DNA of 64,000 nucleotides from contig OZ244776.1 of NCBI GenBank assembly GCA_965219515.1, positions 3,038,001-3,102,000 of the forward strand, in the 5' to 3' direction. This DNA is from Ilyomonas sp965219515 (GTDB lineage Bacteria; Bacteroidota; Bacteroidia; Chitinophagales; Chitinophagaceae). Of this stretch, positions 44,201-53,564 are shown in pieces (position 1 is the first letter of the stretch; every line of letters begins with the position of its first letter). A program made the position numbers and the translations under genes. Under the pieces are notes generated by a model. The model searched no databases, had not been told where the DNA came from, and saw only the letters and a list, made by a program, of their open reading frames with translations.

Positions 44201-46828
44201 CACATCAATAATATCAAAATTATGAGTCTTACCTGCCAATAAAAAACCCCGGTTTTTATCGCCTTCGGGAACCTTTACGCCCACATAAGAAGAATAAGGA
44301 TTAAACGGCATCGAAACATTGTCAATGCTGAAGTTTCCGCCCGGCTCAAACACTTTTATCATCAGATTGGCAAGCAGTTGCCCCGGCGCATCTTCGCCCG
44401 GCTCGAAGGCTGGCGAAACGGATGCTTTACCGCTGCTGTCTAAGATGCCATCGAATATGGTAGCGGATTGTGAAGAAAACGCAGCCGTTGGGTTATCAAA
44501 CACGTAATTTTTGAACTTTGGAAACGTAGTTGTTTTTTTATACAATTGCGCGTCAACTTTTGCCTTTAAGTTCTGCGCAGTGGCACCAAACAGCCAGCGC
44601 GCGGTGAGCGTTCCGTTTACATCGGCGTCTTTACCCAACGCATCCAACCCGTTGAAGTTTAAATCAATTTTCAAACGGTTGGGCATTACCGTTTCTATCT
44701 TGATTTGTTTTTCAAACTGAGCGCCGCCTACTTTTACCCTGCACAACCAATTGCCCGTTGGCGCATCAGCATCCGTTGCCGTTCTGAATACATTGAAACC
44801 ATTGTTGTTGTTGGTTTGTATCAGTTTTTTATAAAGCTGTCCTTTGGGTGAAATTAAGTCCATCTCTACCGGTTGTTCTTCCGGTAAATTGTTGTCTTTG
44901 TCTTCAATGATGGCGCTTAAAAACAAACTATCGCCGGGGCGCCATACGCCGCGCTCGCCAAAGAGGAAGCCCTTCATTCCGTTCTTCACCTCATCGCCGC
45001 TGATATCAAACCGACTCAACGGCAAACTGCTGCCATCATCTAATTTCAGATAGCCCTTTTCGTTGCCTTGCTTCGCAATCAGTAAATACGGTTTTCGTTT
45101 TATGCTGATTTGTGCCAGCCCGTCGCCATCGCTGTTTGCAGTTCCGATGATTTGATTCTGATAATCCAGCACCTGCAGCGCAACGCCATTCATCGGGCTG
45201 GTGGTAATGATATTGCTCACCGCAACAAACAGGTTTTTGTCGTTGCCGTATTTTGCAGTCAGGCCAATGTTGCTCGCCAGAATATTCCGGCTGGCAAAAC
45301 GCTCTTTGTTGTAGTACGAACGCGCGCAGGGATCGTCTCTTTCTTCCCAGTTGTAGCCATACGGATAATAATTGTCGTACCGTTGCCAGAAAGCATCATC
45401 TTCATCAACAGCGCTGGTTTCGTAATATTCATAATCATCATATTCATTGCCTTTCTCAAGACTATCACAAGCATATAACGAATACGCAGGTTTAAAACCA
45501 ATGAACACCCTGTACAGCGCGCCGGGCTCGGTTTTGATATATTTATCAAGGTCGAGCGAGAAGCGGTTTTTGCGGCGCAGATTCATGGTGTTATCGTTGT
45601 CTAATTGTATGGTGGCTTCAGCCAATGGCTTTGCCACGCGACGCAAATCGTTTTCGCCGTTCAAATCGTTTTGCTGAAGAAACTGCGCCACATTGTTCTC
45701 ATAAATTTTAATGATAGAAACATCAATGGCTTTCAGATTCACCGCTTCAAACGGCAACACCACTTTACCGCCGCTGTTGGGCAATATCACGCCTTTGCCC
45801 TGAATTTTTACCGAAGGCAAACGGTTCTCGAAAAACGTATTGGCAGTAAAGTCTTTTCGCAGTTTATTGCCTTTCCGGTTTTCGATTCCTTCATGAATGT
45901 TTACCGTGTAATTTCCATCCAGACTTCCGGTGGCGTAAATTTTTACTTCGCTGCCATTGATGCTGTAGCTCAGGTGTTCCTGATCGCTGACAGACAGCAA
46001 ACCCTCTAACGTTTGATTTGAGGCTACGGGCTCGCTGAACTGCACCAGCGCATATTGCTCATCTTCATTAACAGCACGTACAGCAAGCACTTTAAAATCG
46101 CCGGTTTTTGGAATGGTGATTGGCTTACTGTCTTTCTGGTCGCTGTTTATCGCACTTCCCTCCCATTGCAACGTCAGCGTTTGTTCGCTGCCGGCTTTGT
46201 GAATATCAGTGATGGTAAAGCGGTGAATTCTGTTTTGCTCATTGTGCTGCCAGGTTATTTTCATGTCTTGCGACTGCAGTTTTGCCCGAAGCAACTGCTC
46301 CACTTTTTTACTGTCTTCCACATCTGCGGTTGCTAACTCGCCGCTTAGCGTCATCACATCGTTATTATCGCAGCGCAAGCCGTTTTCTTTTACTTCAAAA
46401 GCCGGTTTTATGGTTTGTATATTGAAGGTAAATTGTTTAAATCGTGAAGGTACTTTCATCACTTTATTCAAATCAAAAGACACTTCGTACAGCTTATTTG
46501 GCACAAGACTTTTTTCCGGTTTAAATTCAATGGTTCTGGCATCCGTCCAGTATGCTTTTCCCTTTACCGAAGGCGAAAAATCAAACAAGTCTGCTTCGAT
46601 GGTTTCATTCACTGTATGCGTTACCGAAGCATCGGCGGCAAGCCGTATTCTGATAACGCTTTTCTTTGAGATTACGCCCGATGTATAGGCTTCGATATAC
46701 TGACTGAATGCAGGATCAACGTTAACTATTTTTTGCTTTGTTGTAGTGCAGGCACTGAGACAGAGAAGGCATACAACAATAAGAGCGGATGAAACATGGC
46801 TGGCAAATGCACGGGAAAAGCGGAGCAT
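41276..46828 (-). CDS. Bacterial alpha-2-macroglobulin family lipoprotein
   Basis: 1850 residues, the largest gene here. A lipoprotein signal with lipobox LSAC (about residue 27) anchors it to the envelope. MG-type beta domains fill the first 1200 residues; the region MTYVIAIVDDGLLDLTRFKTPDPHAAFYAREALSVKSWDMYDYVIGA is the MG7-like signature, and the thioester motif CIEQ begins at residue 1400 in YPHGCIEQTTSSVF, followed by the alpha/alpha toroid TED domain. Such proteins trap attacking proteases in the periplasm. The usual partner, penicillin-binding protein 1C, is not adjacent. Confidence 0.94.
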   Translation of the reverse strand: MLRFSRAFASHVSSALIVVCLLCLSACTTTKQKIVNVDPAFSQYIEAYTSGVISKKSVIRIRLAADASVTHTVNETIEADLFDFSPSVKGKAYWTDARTIEFKPEKSLVPNKLYEVSFDLNKVMKVPSRFKQFTFNIQTIKPAFEVKENGLRCDNNDVMTLSGELATADVEDSKKVEQLLRAKLQSQDMKITWQHNEQNRIHRFTITDIHKAGSEQTLTLQWEGSAINSDQKDSKPITIPKTGDFKVLAVRAVNEDEQYALVQFSEPVASNQTLEGLLSVSDQEHLSYSINGSEVKIYATGSLDGNYTVNIHEGIENRKGNKLRKDFTANTFFENRLPSVKIQGKGVILPNSGGKVVLPFEAVNLKAIDVSIIKIYENNVAQFLQQNDLNGENDLRRVAKPLAEATIQLDNDNTMNLRRKNRFSLDLDKYIKTEPGALYRVFIGFKPAYSLYACDSLEKGNEYDDYEYYETSAVDEDDAFWQRYDNYYPYGYNWEERDDPCARSYYNKERFASRNILASNIGLTAKYGNDKNLFVAVSNIITTSPMNGVALQVLDYQNQIIGTANSDGDGLAQISIKRKPYLLIAKQGNEKGYLKLDDGSSLPLSRFDISGDEVKNGMKGFLFGERGVWRPGDSLFLSAIIEDKDNNLPEEQPVEMDLISPKGQLYKKLIQTNNNNGFNVFRTATDADAPTGNWLCRVKVGGAQFEKQIKIETVMPNRLKIDLNFNGLDALGKDADVNGTLTARWLFGATAQNLKAKVDAQLYKKTTTFPKFKNYVFDNPTAAFSSQSATIFDGILDSSGKASVSPAFEPGEDAPGQLLANLMIKVFEPGGNFSIDNVSMPFNPYSSYVGVKVPEGDKNRGFLLAGKTHNFDIIDVNTKGELLSGMNEVEVELYKIQWRWWWDNTGDNLSNFTQDNYNKLIQKQTVNLQGGKGVYSFKTTDDNYGRYLILVRDKKSGHTTGTTFYVDDYGWQSRGGNNDATAASMLSFTADKEKYNVDDKINLTIPSGEGGRALISIEAGSKVLKTYWVKTTKGQTHVTFTAEKEMSPNVYVNVTTVQPHAQTVNDLPIRMYGVLPILVEDKNTILKPVISMPDVIEPEENSSITVSEANGKNMTYVIAIVDDGLLDLTRFKTPDPHAAFYAREALSVKSWDMYDYVIGAWGGQLEKILTIGGDAEAELSSKTRRANRFQPVVKFMGPFTTGGGKTMHNFVLPSYMGSVRAMVIAANDKAFGMAEKTVTVKKPLMMLATLPRVLAPLEECTIPVTVFATENNIKNVSLSLQSNPYLDAAGTQTISFSKPGEQTVYFTAKVKPNTGIGKIAINASSGNEKAKYEVEIDIRNPNPYQTQTTEAVLQPGQSWKSSVAMIGDATSSKAVLEISSIPAMNLQSRLTYIITYPHGCIEQTTSSVFPQLVLHKLLDLSDKQKADIDRNIRAGIQKIQNFQTGDGGFSYWPSEADADEWGSNYAGHFLLEASAGGYNISSSMLNQWKGYERNKALTWNVTKAPYYGTDLSQAYRLYLLALAKVPEVGAMNRLREWKFLTPEGKWRLAAAYQLIGQPRVALQLISGLPTTFPQRKNPGFTYGSSLRDEAMALETLTIMKRRTEASGLIKSIAAQLSQESWYSTQTTAYSLIAIAEYSGDVKAEQNINAGAIINGKSSNLTTESTVLQTGMSWQNGKSNLSLTNKGNNVLYVRVINEGQPVSNQIVPVNNNPAVLKVNVNYITANGQPVDIANLKQGTDFVAKVTITNPGLRGRYENMALTQIFPSGWEILNTRLYNSEGAFQSSPANYMDIRDDRVYHYFDMERGETVTYYVQLNAAYTGSFYWPGVYAEAMYDHTISGGVEGKWVLVK

Positions 46829-46941
46829 GAGAATTGGTTTTTATGCTGTGAAAATAATGGAATCTGCATCGGGAAAGAAAACAAAACGAAGTAAACAATA
46901 AAGATTGTTTTCCTTTACTTTGAACTAAACAAACAGTTGAC

Positions 46942-47832
46942 ATGTGTAAAGAAATTAAAAAAGAAGACATTCAGCAGGAAGTGTTCGACTTGTATGATGA
47001 TTACGCGCACAGCCGCATTAACCGGCGCGATTTTGTGCAAAAGTTATCTGCCTATGCCGTTGGCGGTATAACGGCAGCCTCGCTCATGGGTTTTCTTATG
47101 CCCGACTACACCAATACACGTCAGGTAAAACAGGACGATCCGCGAGTGCAGTCGGACTATGTGATATACAAGTCTGAAAAAGGCGGCGGCGATATAAAGG
47201 CTCTGTTGTCAATGCCTGCCAATAATAAAGAAAAGCTCGGTGGTATTGTTGTCATTCATGAAAACAGAGGTTTGAATCCTTACATTGAAGATGTAGCCAG
47301 GCGGGCTGCCATTGCCGGTTTTATTACCATAGCGCCGGATGCCTTAACGCCGCTCGGCGGCTACCCGGGCAATGACGACCAGGGACGCGAAATGCAAAGC
47401 AGGCGCAACAAAGATGAAATGCTGGAAGATTTTATTGCTGCCAACCGGTATCTCGCAAATCATAAAGACTGCAACGGCAAAACAGGCGCGGTAGGTTTCT
47501 GCTATGGCGGCGGGGTTGCCAATATGATGGCGGTGCGCATACCTGACTTGTCTGCCGCCGTTCCTTTTTATGGCGCGCAGCCGGCAGCGGAAGAGGTGGC
47601 TGATATTAATGCACCGCTGATGCTGCACTACGCGGCATTGGATACACGCATTACCGAAGGCTGGCCCGCATACGAAGCTGCGTTGAAAGCGGCCGGTAAA
47701 ACCTACGAGGCATATATTTATCCCAACGTCAATCACGGCTTTCACAACGATACCACACCGCGCTACGACAAGGCTGCTGCCGAACTTGCCTGGCAGCGAA
47801 CGATTGATTTTTTTACAAAGACATTGATATAA
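46942..47832 (+). CDS. Dienelactone hydrolase family protein
   Basis: 296 residues. A twin-Arg-like start (NRRDFVQKLSAYAVGGITAASLMGF) suggests Tat export or a membrane anchor. The alpha/beta hydrolase core has the nucleophile in VGFCYGGGVANM (Cys, as in dienelactone hydrolases), Asp in AALDTRITEG and His in NVNHGFHNDTT. Substrates of this family are lactones and related esters; here unknown. It is divergent from the macroglobulin gene. Confidence 0.9.
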   Translation: MCKEIKKEDIQQEVFDLYDDYAHSRINRRDFVQKLSAYAVGGITAASLMGFLMPDYTNTRQVKQDDPRVQSDYVIYKSEKGGGDIKALLSMPANNKEKLGGIVVIHENRGLNPYIEDVARRAAIAGFITIAPDALTPLGGYPGNDDQGREMQSRRNKDEMLEDFIAANRYLANHKDCNGKTGAVGFCYGGGVANMMAVRIPDLSAAVPFYGAQPAAEEVADINAPLMLHYAALDTRITEGWPAYEAALKAAGKTYEAYIYPNVNHGFHNDTTPRYDKAAAELAWQRTIDFFTKTLI

Positions 47833-47962
47833 TATAAGTTATTTGCTTGTGATTGTTACCTCACTGTTGTTGGATTGCAAATTATATTGCTTTGCCTTAC
47901 AAGCTGATCCGGTGAAATGATTTGCAAAAGTAGCAACCGCTGGTAAAGGCAATGGCTCCTTT

Positions 47963-48328
47963 TCATGGCTTTTGTGCGTTGGATAAAGAGACATTTAAGT
48001 TGGTAAGAACATTGAATTGAGAAGCCATCTGTGCCTCACTCAATCCCAAATCGCCAATGGTGTTTACCACCTTCAGCGAGCGCCGGTTTACGATGCTGCC
48101 GATAGAGAACATATCTCTTGTTTGAATGAACAGCGCATTGACATCAAACGAAAAGCCCATACAACTGTCGTGCGAGTGCTTCAGCGAATCAGAGACGCCA
48201 GCGGGCAGCCGAAACGGTGCTGCGTTAAATTCTGTTTCCGGCAAGGTGGCAAAATCAATGGCTTGTTTTTCCTCGCTGCAATTGCTGAAGCAGAAGGAAA
48301 TAAGCAGAAAGATGAGTATAGTTTTCAT
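47963..48328 (-). CDS. Small lipoprotein, unknown function
   Basis: 121 residues from Met at 48328 (MKTILIFLLISFCFSNC), with a lipoprotein signal and lipobox FSNC. The mature part is about 100 residues without motifs I know (…PAGVSDSLKHSHDSCMGFSFDVNAL…). An alternative start lies 7 codons upstream. Confidence 0.6.
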   Translation of the reverse strand: MKTILIFLLISFCFSNCSEEKQAIDFATLPETEFNAAPFRLPAGVSDSLKHSHDSCMGFSFDVNALFIQTRDMFSIGSIVNRRSLKVVNTIGDLGLSEAQMASQFNVLTNLNVSLSNAQKP

Positions 48329-48349
48329 GTGATGAAACTGTTTTATCAC

Positions 48350-48707
48350 CGTTATTTATAATGTTCATGCTGTAACAAATATAAGTGTTATGTTTTATCC
48401 CGCCGGCGGGCTGCTATGTGCTGCCGGATGTCTGAGCCTGACGGGTTATGATAAGCAAATATTGAATTATTAAAAGTCTTGACACGATACAGGGCTTGCT
48501 GCTGTGTTGAAATTCAATGTATGTTCAGCCCGAAAAAAAGCTCAACATATTTTTTAACGTTGAAGTTAAAATCTAAATCTAAATTATTAACGTCGAGCCG
48601 AAGCTAACAACGTGCTGCCCCAATAACGCCAAACCTCATGTTATCCACAGGCATGGCAAACTTAGCGGAGGTTTGAAGAATAACACCGAAAATAAATATT
48701 AAGTATT
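48350..48707. other. Gap leading into the IS630 remnant
   Basis: No gene recognised. A CCGCCGGCGGG palindrome lies near 48400, and CTTAGCGGAGGTT (48661-48673) repeats in inverted form at 48801-48813. Confidence 0.4.
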
Positions 48708-48985
48708 CTAATTTAATGTTGAGAAGATACAGGAGAACCCACAAATACTTTTTATCCTGTAGTTACTCAATGAAATAGTTACTTCGGTTATAAATTCACT
48801 AACCTCCGCTAAGGTCTTATAAAACTTATTTGTAAATTTTCTTTACGGATTGCCCAAATATTTTCTGCGGGGTTTAGGTCAGGGCTATAGGGTGGTAAAA
48901 ACCGTAAGCCAATATTATCGGGGACGTTTAAAGTTTTTGCTTTGTGGAAGACACCCTTATCTGATAATACTACTTTTATCCACGA
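48708..48985 (-). mobile_element. IS630-family transposase remnant
   Basis: Minus-strand reading gives VVLSDKGVFHKAKTLNVPDNIGL and LPPYSPDLNPAENIW, the last two acidic catalytic positions and signature of IS630 DDE transposases. After ENIW the frame must shift to continue as KFTNKFYKTLAEVSEFITEVT, ending TAG at 48708. So the fragment has a frameshift and lacks the whole 5' part. It abuts the 5'-truncated SDR pseudogene head to head near 48975. Confidence 0.85.
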
Positions 48986-49637
48986 TTTATCTAAGTATGA
49001 AGCGGCAGCACAAACCGACAAAGCTGCCATTGAAGCGATGGACGATGCGCTGGCAGGCTCCAATCGCCCGCTCATTGTTACCGCCGGAACGGCCGGGCTG
49101 CAATCCAGCCACGAAGGTCTGGTAACCGAAGACAACGCGGCTCCTTCTGTGCCTCGTACTTCCGAAGTTGCAGCGCTGTCAACTATCAGCCTCGGTGTGA
49201 AAGCTTCCATTATCCGCCTTCTGCCATCCGTTCATGACAAGGGCGACCGCTACGGCTTTGTTCCCACACTTATTAATATCGGCGTACCGGCTTATGTGGG
49301 CGAGGGAAGCAACCGTTGGCCTGCCATTCATCGTTTGGATTCAGCCCATCTCTTCCGGCTTGCATTGGAAAAAGGCAGAGCCGGCAGCCGCTACAACGGC
49401 GTTGCCGATGAAGCTATCCGCGTTTGCGAAATTGCTGAGTTGATTGGCAAGCGACTGAATCTGCCTGTTGCGTCCGATTCGCCCGAATAAGCGGCGGATC
49501 ATTTTGGCTGAATGTCGTGCTTCATTGTTTTCAACAGCCCGGCAACCAGTATAAAAACAAGAGAAGAAATGGGTTGGCAACCCACGCATCACGGCTTAAT
49601 GCAAGACCTGGACATGGGTCATTATTTTGAAAGCTGA
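48975..49637 (+). pseudogene. SDR-family oxidoreductase fragment, truncated and interrupted
   Basis: The frame HDLSKYEAAAQTDKAAIEAMDDAL, RPLIVTAGTAGL, EGSNRWPAIHRLDSAHLFRLALEKG is the C-terminal two thirds of an NAD-dependent epimerase/SDR protein. Its Rossmann N-terminus is missing, replaced by the IS630 remnant. The reading continues past a TAA (49488) and a TGA (49509) as ATSIKTREEMGWQPTHHGLM up to a stop at 49637, so at least two nonsense codons exist. It is a dead gene. Confidence 0.85.
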
Positions 49638-49928
49638 CGGAGATATTTCGTTTTCATTTTTATTTATACAACCTTTTAGTTCCGGCATCTTGTCCTTAGG
49701 TAATGATGTCGGAAAAGGAAATTTTCGGATGTCGGGCTTACCTCTATTACAGTTCCTATGGTAGTTTTAATAATCACTTGTAAAAGCTTGTCTCTCATGC
49801 TCCTTTCTTACAGAAGTTTATCATCCGCAACAGAGTAGCTGCATATCGCGCGGAGATTGTATCTACGCGCGACTTACAGGGCAGATTTATCTATCCTTCA
49901 ACACAAATTTTACTATTTACCCGACCCC
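49638..49928. other. Gap between two pseudogenes
   Basis: No coding frame recognised on either strand; probably decayed sequence. Confidence 0.4.
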
Positions 49929-50460
49929 TTATCTGTTCATTTTTTCTTCTGCCGAAACAACAACCTCCAGCGCTTTGGGTATGAGAGAAGCCTTCAACTG
50001 CTGAATGGTGCCTACGTATTAGCCATCTATCTGAAAATGCACTTTCTTTTTCGCATTCATTTGAACCGAATTGGTTTGATGTACTTTTTTTTTAAAGTAT
50101 TGTAAGGCTGATGCGTTACCATCATTTTAAAGAGTTGGCTGAGCGAGATTTTCTTTACCACAATCACTTCAAACAACGCATCTTCCAGAGAGCCATTGGG
50201 ATTTATGAGTGCGCCGGTGCCGTAACGTGTGGCGTTGGCAATTACTATCATAGCGGCTTGCACGGTTATCATCTTTTCATTTACCCATAGTTCTACTTCC
50301 ATTAACGAATGGTTGCGCAATATTTCCCATGCAGCTTTGGCATAATTTCATGTGCCGCGCGAATCACAGATGTCAAGTTTCTTAATCACAAATGCATTGG
50401 AGCCAATGTCGCTGAGATGGATACAAAGTTCATCATTTACCACGGTGATTAAAACTGCAA
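49929..50460 (-). pseudogene. Diacylglycerol kinase/YegS-type lipid kinase fragment
   Basis: Minus-strand pieces ELCIHLSDIGSNAFVIKKLD, NYAKAAWEILRNHSLMEVEL, AMIVIANATRYGTGALINP, and VHFQIDG...YVGTIQQLKASLIPKALEVVV join into the C-terminal half of a DAGK-like kinase. They are separated by a TGA (50348), a frameshift near 50060 and a TAA within QIDG*YVG. The catalytic N-terminal half is missing and its place is taken by an IS4 fragment in opposite orientation. Confidence 0.85.
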
Positions 50461-50478
50461 CCTCACCAGATAGCCCTC

Positions 50479-50964
50479 TTTGAGAGAGGATATGTGGAAT
50501 TATAAACAGTACGCCCAACAGACAAAGCAAAATATTTATTTTGTTACACCTCTTACAGACAATGCCGTGTATGAGCAACTGATAGAAACAGGCATGCCTG
50601 ACAACTGCTCCGGTAACTACATCAAAGATGAAAAGATACAGATATCATATAAAGACGAAAGCGGGCAGCAACAATTTCTGACCAACATCTTTGAAATGAC
50701 AGCCCGCAAACCGGACTGCTCTGCAAGATGCGCTGGCAGATAGAGTTGCTGTTTGAACAACTCAAACAAAACCGTCCGCTTACCTATTTTTCAGGTGATA
50801 ACGAAAATGCCATCAAAATACAAATATGCCACGCGTTACCAGCCAATCTGCTCTTTCCGGTCATCAGCAAAAATATCAAACGGAAAATATCATCCGGTAA
50901 CCTGGCAAGTTTTGCCCGCCGGCATTTGTACAGCTACAACAGGCTGATTGGCCTGACAGAGTAA
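50479..50964 (+). mobile_element. IS4-family transposase remnant
   Basis: Two plus-strand frames read NYKQYAQQTKQNIYFVTPLTDNAVYEQL and MRWQIELLFEQLKQNRPLTYFSG...LASFARRHLYSYNRL, the C-terminal half of an IS4-type DDE transposase including the YREK-like Glu (WQIELLF). A frameshift separates them near 50735, and another near 50495. The 5' half and left end are missing. Confidence 0.85.
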
Positions 50965-51159
50965 ACCGAAAAGGAATGGTGGAAAAAACAAATACAAAAC
51001 CGGTGTCCCGACCTGCCCTTTTTGATGGGCGGGAGTAGGTTTTATAAAATCAACAGGCACGCCGTAAAATCAGGCACTTCAGTACATAATTTTTAAATCC
51101 TGACTTTGTACCAGATAGCAGTAAATGAAGATATGGTAGTGTTGAAACTTAGGTTGAGA

Positions 51160-51202
51160 TTGCGTTTTGATAATATGATCCATACCGTTTTTATTATCCA
51201 AA
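51160..51202 (+). repeat. 43-base dispersed repeat, copy 2
   Basis: Second copy of the element at 38773. Like the first, it lies close to the 3' end of a minus-strand gene (42 bases from the EnvC-like stop at 51244). Confidence 0.65.
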
Positions 51203-51243
51203 GGTTTTAAAACAAACTTTGCAGTGAATAAAAAAGATAATAG

Positions 51244-52614
51244 TTATTTCAGCCAGCCTTCCGGATTTAAAAATCCGCCCTGTTCGTTCGAGACCATAAA
51301 ATGCACCATGCCACCACCGTCATCGTTTACGGCTGCTTTACCCACAATGGTTCCCGCCTGCACTACATCGTTTTTTACCACGCTCACCGTTGACAAATGG
51401 CTGTATGTTGTAAAATATTTACCATGGCGCACTACCACACATCTTTCATCGCCCAAATCTAATACTGCGGATACCATGCCATCGGCTATAGATTTAACCG
51501 TAGTGCCAACCGGCACGCCAATATCAATACCGTCATTATTATCAACCAGCTTTGTACCCGGAATGCTGTATTTTCCATACGGTATCAAAACAACGCCGCT
51601 GCTTACCGGCCAAGGTAAACGACCTCTGTTGTTTTCAAAATTGATAGAAGCTGTGAGGTTTTCCGGCGTAGATTCCAAAGCGCTGTACGTACGGTTTGTA
51701 GCGCGGGGTGTGGCTGCACCGGCAGCCGGCACAGCCACGGCCGCCGTTTCATTTTTTGCAGATGAAGAGGTATTGTCGGGTGTTGCATTATTGTTTGGCT
51801 GCGCCTGCTGTTCGGCCAGCCTTCTTTTACGTTCTTCTTCCTGCCGGCGGGCTATTTCTGCCTGTCGTTCCTGCTCTTTGCGTTTAGCCTCCGCTATCTC
51901 TCTTTTAATAATCAACTGAAGCTGACTCTTCAGCTTGCGGCGCGTGGCTTCCCGGTCGCGTATCTGCGTACTTAGCTCTTTTTCCTTTCCCTTTAACCCG
52001 TTAATCACCTGATCTTTTTCTTTACGATCAAATTCCATCTGCTGTATTTGCTTGCCCTGCTCCTGTAACGTGGTACTTTTCTGCGTTTTGGTAACGGTAA
52101 GGGTATTCATTTTTGTTTGCAGCAGGTTCTGCGTTTGGGTAATGTTGCTTGCCTGTGTTTCGCGGTATTGGCGGTAGCTTTTTAAATAGGAAATGCGTTT
52201 GATGGCGTCATTGAAATTTTCGGCCGAAAAAATAAAGTTCAGATAATCGTAATTGCTGCGGTTTTTATAAGCAAACACCAGGTTTTTCGCATACCGTTCT
52301 TTCAGTGTGTCCAGTTCTTTTTTGTAGCGGTAAATATCTAAGTTGTTTAAATAAATTTCATCATCAATTTTATGAAGTTCCTTGCTGATGCTCGACACCA
52401 GTTCTTCGCGCGCTTTTATTTTTCGCTGCACCAATGCCAACTGACTGATGGACTGCTTTTTACTCTTTTTAATATCGCTGAGCGTATTGTTCAGGTCTGC
52501 CAGTTCTTTTTGCAACTGCTGCTGCTTGCGTTGAATTTCTTCTTTGGTTTGCTGCGCAAAAGAAGCGGAGAAGAACATAACGGACAGTAAAAAAACAATC
52601 GCTTTTTTCATCAT
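51244..52614 (-). CDS. EnvC-like murein hydrolase activator (M23 fold)
   Basis: 456 residues from Met at 52614 (a second Met follows). Signal peptide, then a long coiled coil (about residues 25-250), a low-complexity Ala/Pro linker, and a LytM/M23 domain (LPWPVSSGVVLIPYGKYS...NNDGIDIGVPVGTTVKSIADG...VVVRHGKYFTTYSHL...VHFMVSNE). The first zinc His is replaced (NNDGID), so it is probably an amidase activator like EnvC and not a peptidase. It acts at the division septum. It follows the DUF4292 lipoprotein gene. Confidence 0.88.
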   Translation of the reverse strand: MMKKAIVFLLSVMFFSASFAQQTKEEIQRKQQQLQKELADLNNTLSDIKKSKKQSISQLALVQRKIKAREELVSSISKELHKIDDEIYLNNLDIYRYKKELDTLKERYAKNLVFAYKNRSNYDYLNFIFSAENFNDAIKRISYLKSYRQYRETQASNITQTQNLLQTKMNTLTVTKTQKSTTLQEQGKQIQQMEFDRKEKDQVINGLKGKEKELSTQIRDREATRRKLKSQLQLIIKREIAEAKRKEQERQAEIARRQEEERKRRLAEQQAQPNNNATPDNTSSSAKNETAAVAVPAAGAATPRATNRTYSALESTPENLTASINFENNRGRLPWPVSSGVVLIPYGKYSIPGTKLVDNNDGIDIGVPVGTTVKSIADGMVSAVLDLGDERCVVVRHGKYFTTYSHLSTVSVVKNDVVQAGTIVGKAAVNDDGGGMVHFMVSNEQGGFLNPEGWLK

Positions 52615-52690
52615 ACATTTTCTCTGTTTAAACAAATCGCAGGTAACTGAGCCACCGTACAAATAGAGTACGTTTTACCGAGGCAGATTA

Positions 52691-53527
52691 TTATCTGACC
52701 TTATAATTTTTCGGAATATTAAAGGGAAATGTCTGAGGCTTATCAAAATCGTATTGTTTAAACTGAAGATCAACATCCAGCTTCGATTTTTCGGCAACCG
52801 ATATGCGCCGGTGCGTTGAAAAATAAAAATCATTTTCTTTTTCATAATCATCATAGGTAATATCGGCTGTTCTGTTTTTTACCGGGTTCACATCGTCCAG
52901 CTTACTGTGCATTATGCGAAGACTTTCTTTATCTAACGTCAGCAGGTTTTTAAACAAACTCCCCGACATCAGGATTAATAAATTATCGTTGTTTATTTTA
53001 TAAGAGATGATGTTGCTGTCTAAGTAAACCGGGTTTCCGATTAGTATGTCCTGCAGGCTTTTAAAATCTACCGGCACCTGCGTTAGTTCCTGCAAATAGC
53101 CAATGGGGCGATGCCGTATTACTTTATCAAGCTTGTTCATAATTTTTACGCTGTCGGGTGTTATCATTACCCGAAAGCCTTCGATGCCCAATGCGCCGGT
53201 AAGCGACATCCAGATTACTTTGTCCTTCTGCATTCTCAGATAAACAGTTGCCTGCCCGTTGTTCCCGCTGCCATCATAATCCATTTTCATCTTGGCAGAA
53301 AATGTATTAAAATTAATTCGCTGGCTGGTTAGATTTGCAACAATGCTTTTTACAATTGTTGCTGAGTCTACTGTAGATGACTGCGTTATCGCTCTGGAAA
53401 CCGTATCTTTTGTGGTGATTACTTCGCCAATGCGCTGCACTTTTTTTACCGGGCGGCAGGCTGAGAAAAACAGAACGATACAAAGACTGATATAAAGCAA
53501 TCGCAGTAGAACATTTATTATTTTCAT
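52691..53527 (-). CDS. DUF4292 lipoprotein
   Basis: 278 residues with lipoprotein signal FFSAC (about residue 24). The mature part has LolA/LolB-like beta strands (FSAKMKMDYDG...ATVYLRMQKDKVIWMSLTGALGIEGFRVMITPDSVKIMNK), suggesting a lipid-carrying outer-membrane lipoprotein fold. It sits between dut and the EnvC-like gene on the same strand, a common arrangement in this phylum. Confidence 0.86.
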   Translation of the reverse strand: MKIINVLLRLLYISLCIVLFFSACRPVKKVQRIGEVITTKDTVSRAITQSSTVDSATIVKSIVANLTSQRINFNTFSAKMKMDYDGSGNNGQATVYLRMQKDKVIWMSLTGALGIEGFRVMITPDSVKIMNKLDKVIRHRPIGYLQELTQVPVDFKSLQDILIGNPVYLDSNIISYKINNDNLLILMSGSLFKNLLTLDKESLRIMHSKLDDVNPVKNRTADITYDDYEKENDFYFSTHRRISVAEKSKLDVDLQFKQYDFDKPQTFPFNIPKNYKVR

Positions 53528-53564
53528 TCCTGAATTTTAGTATCATTTATTGGCAGCGCAACAA

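Noticed and set aside
48801..48813. MITE bounded by the 13-base inverted repeats 48661/48801
   Set aside because: The inner copy is transposase coding sequence in frame with the IS630 family, so a separate small element is not needed.
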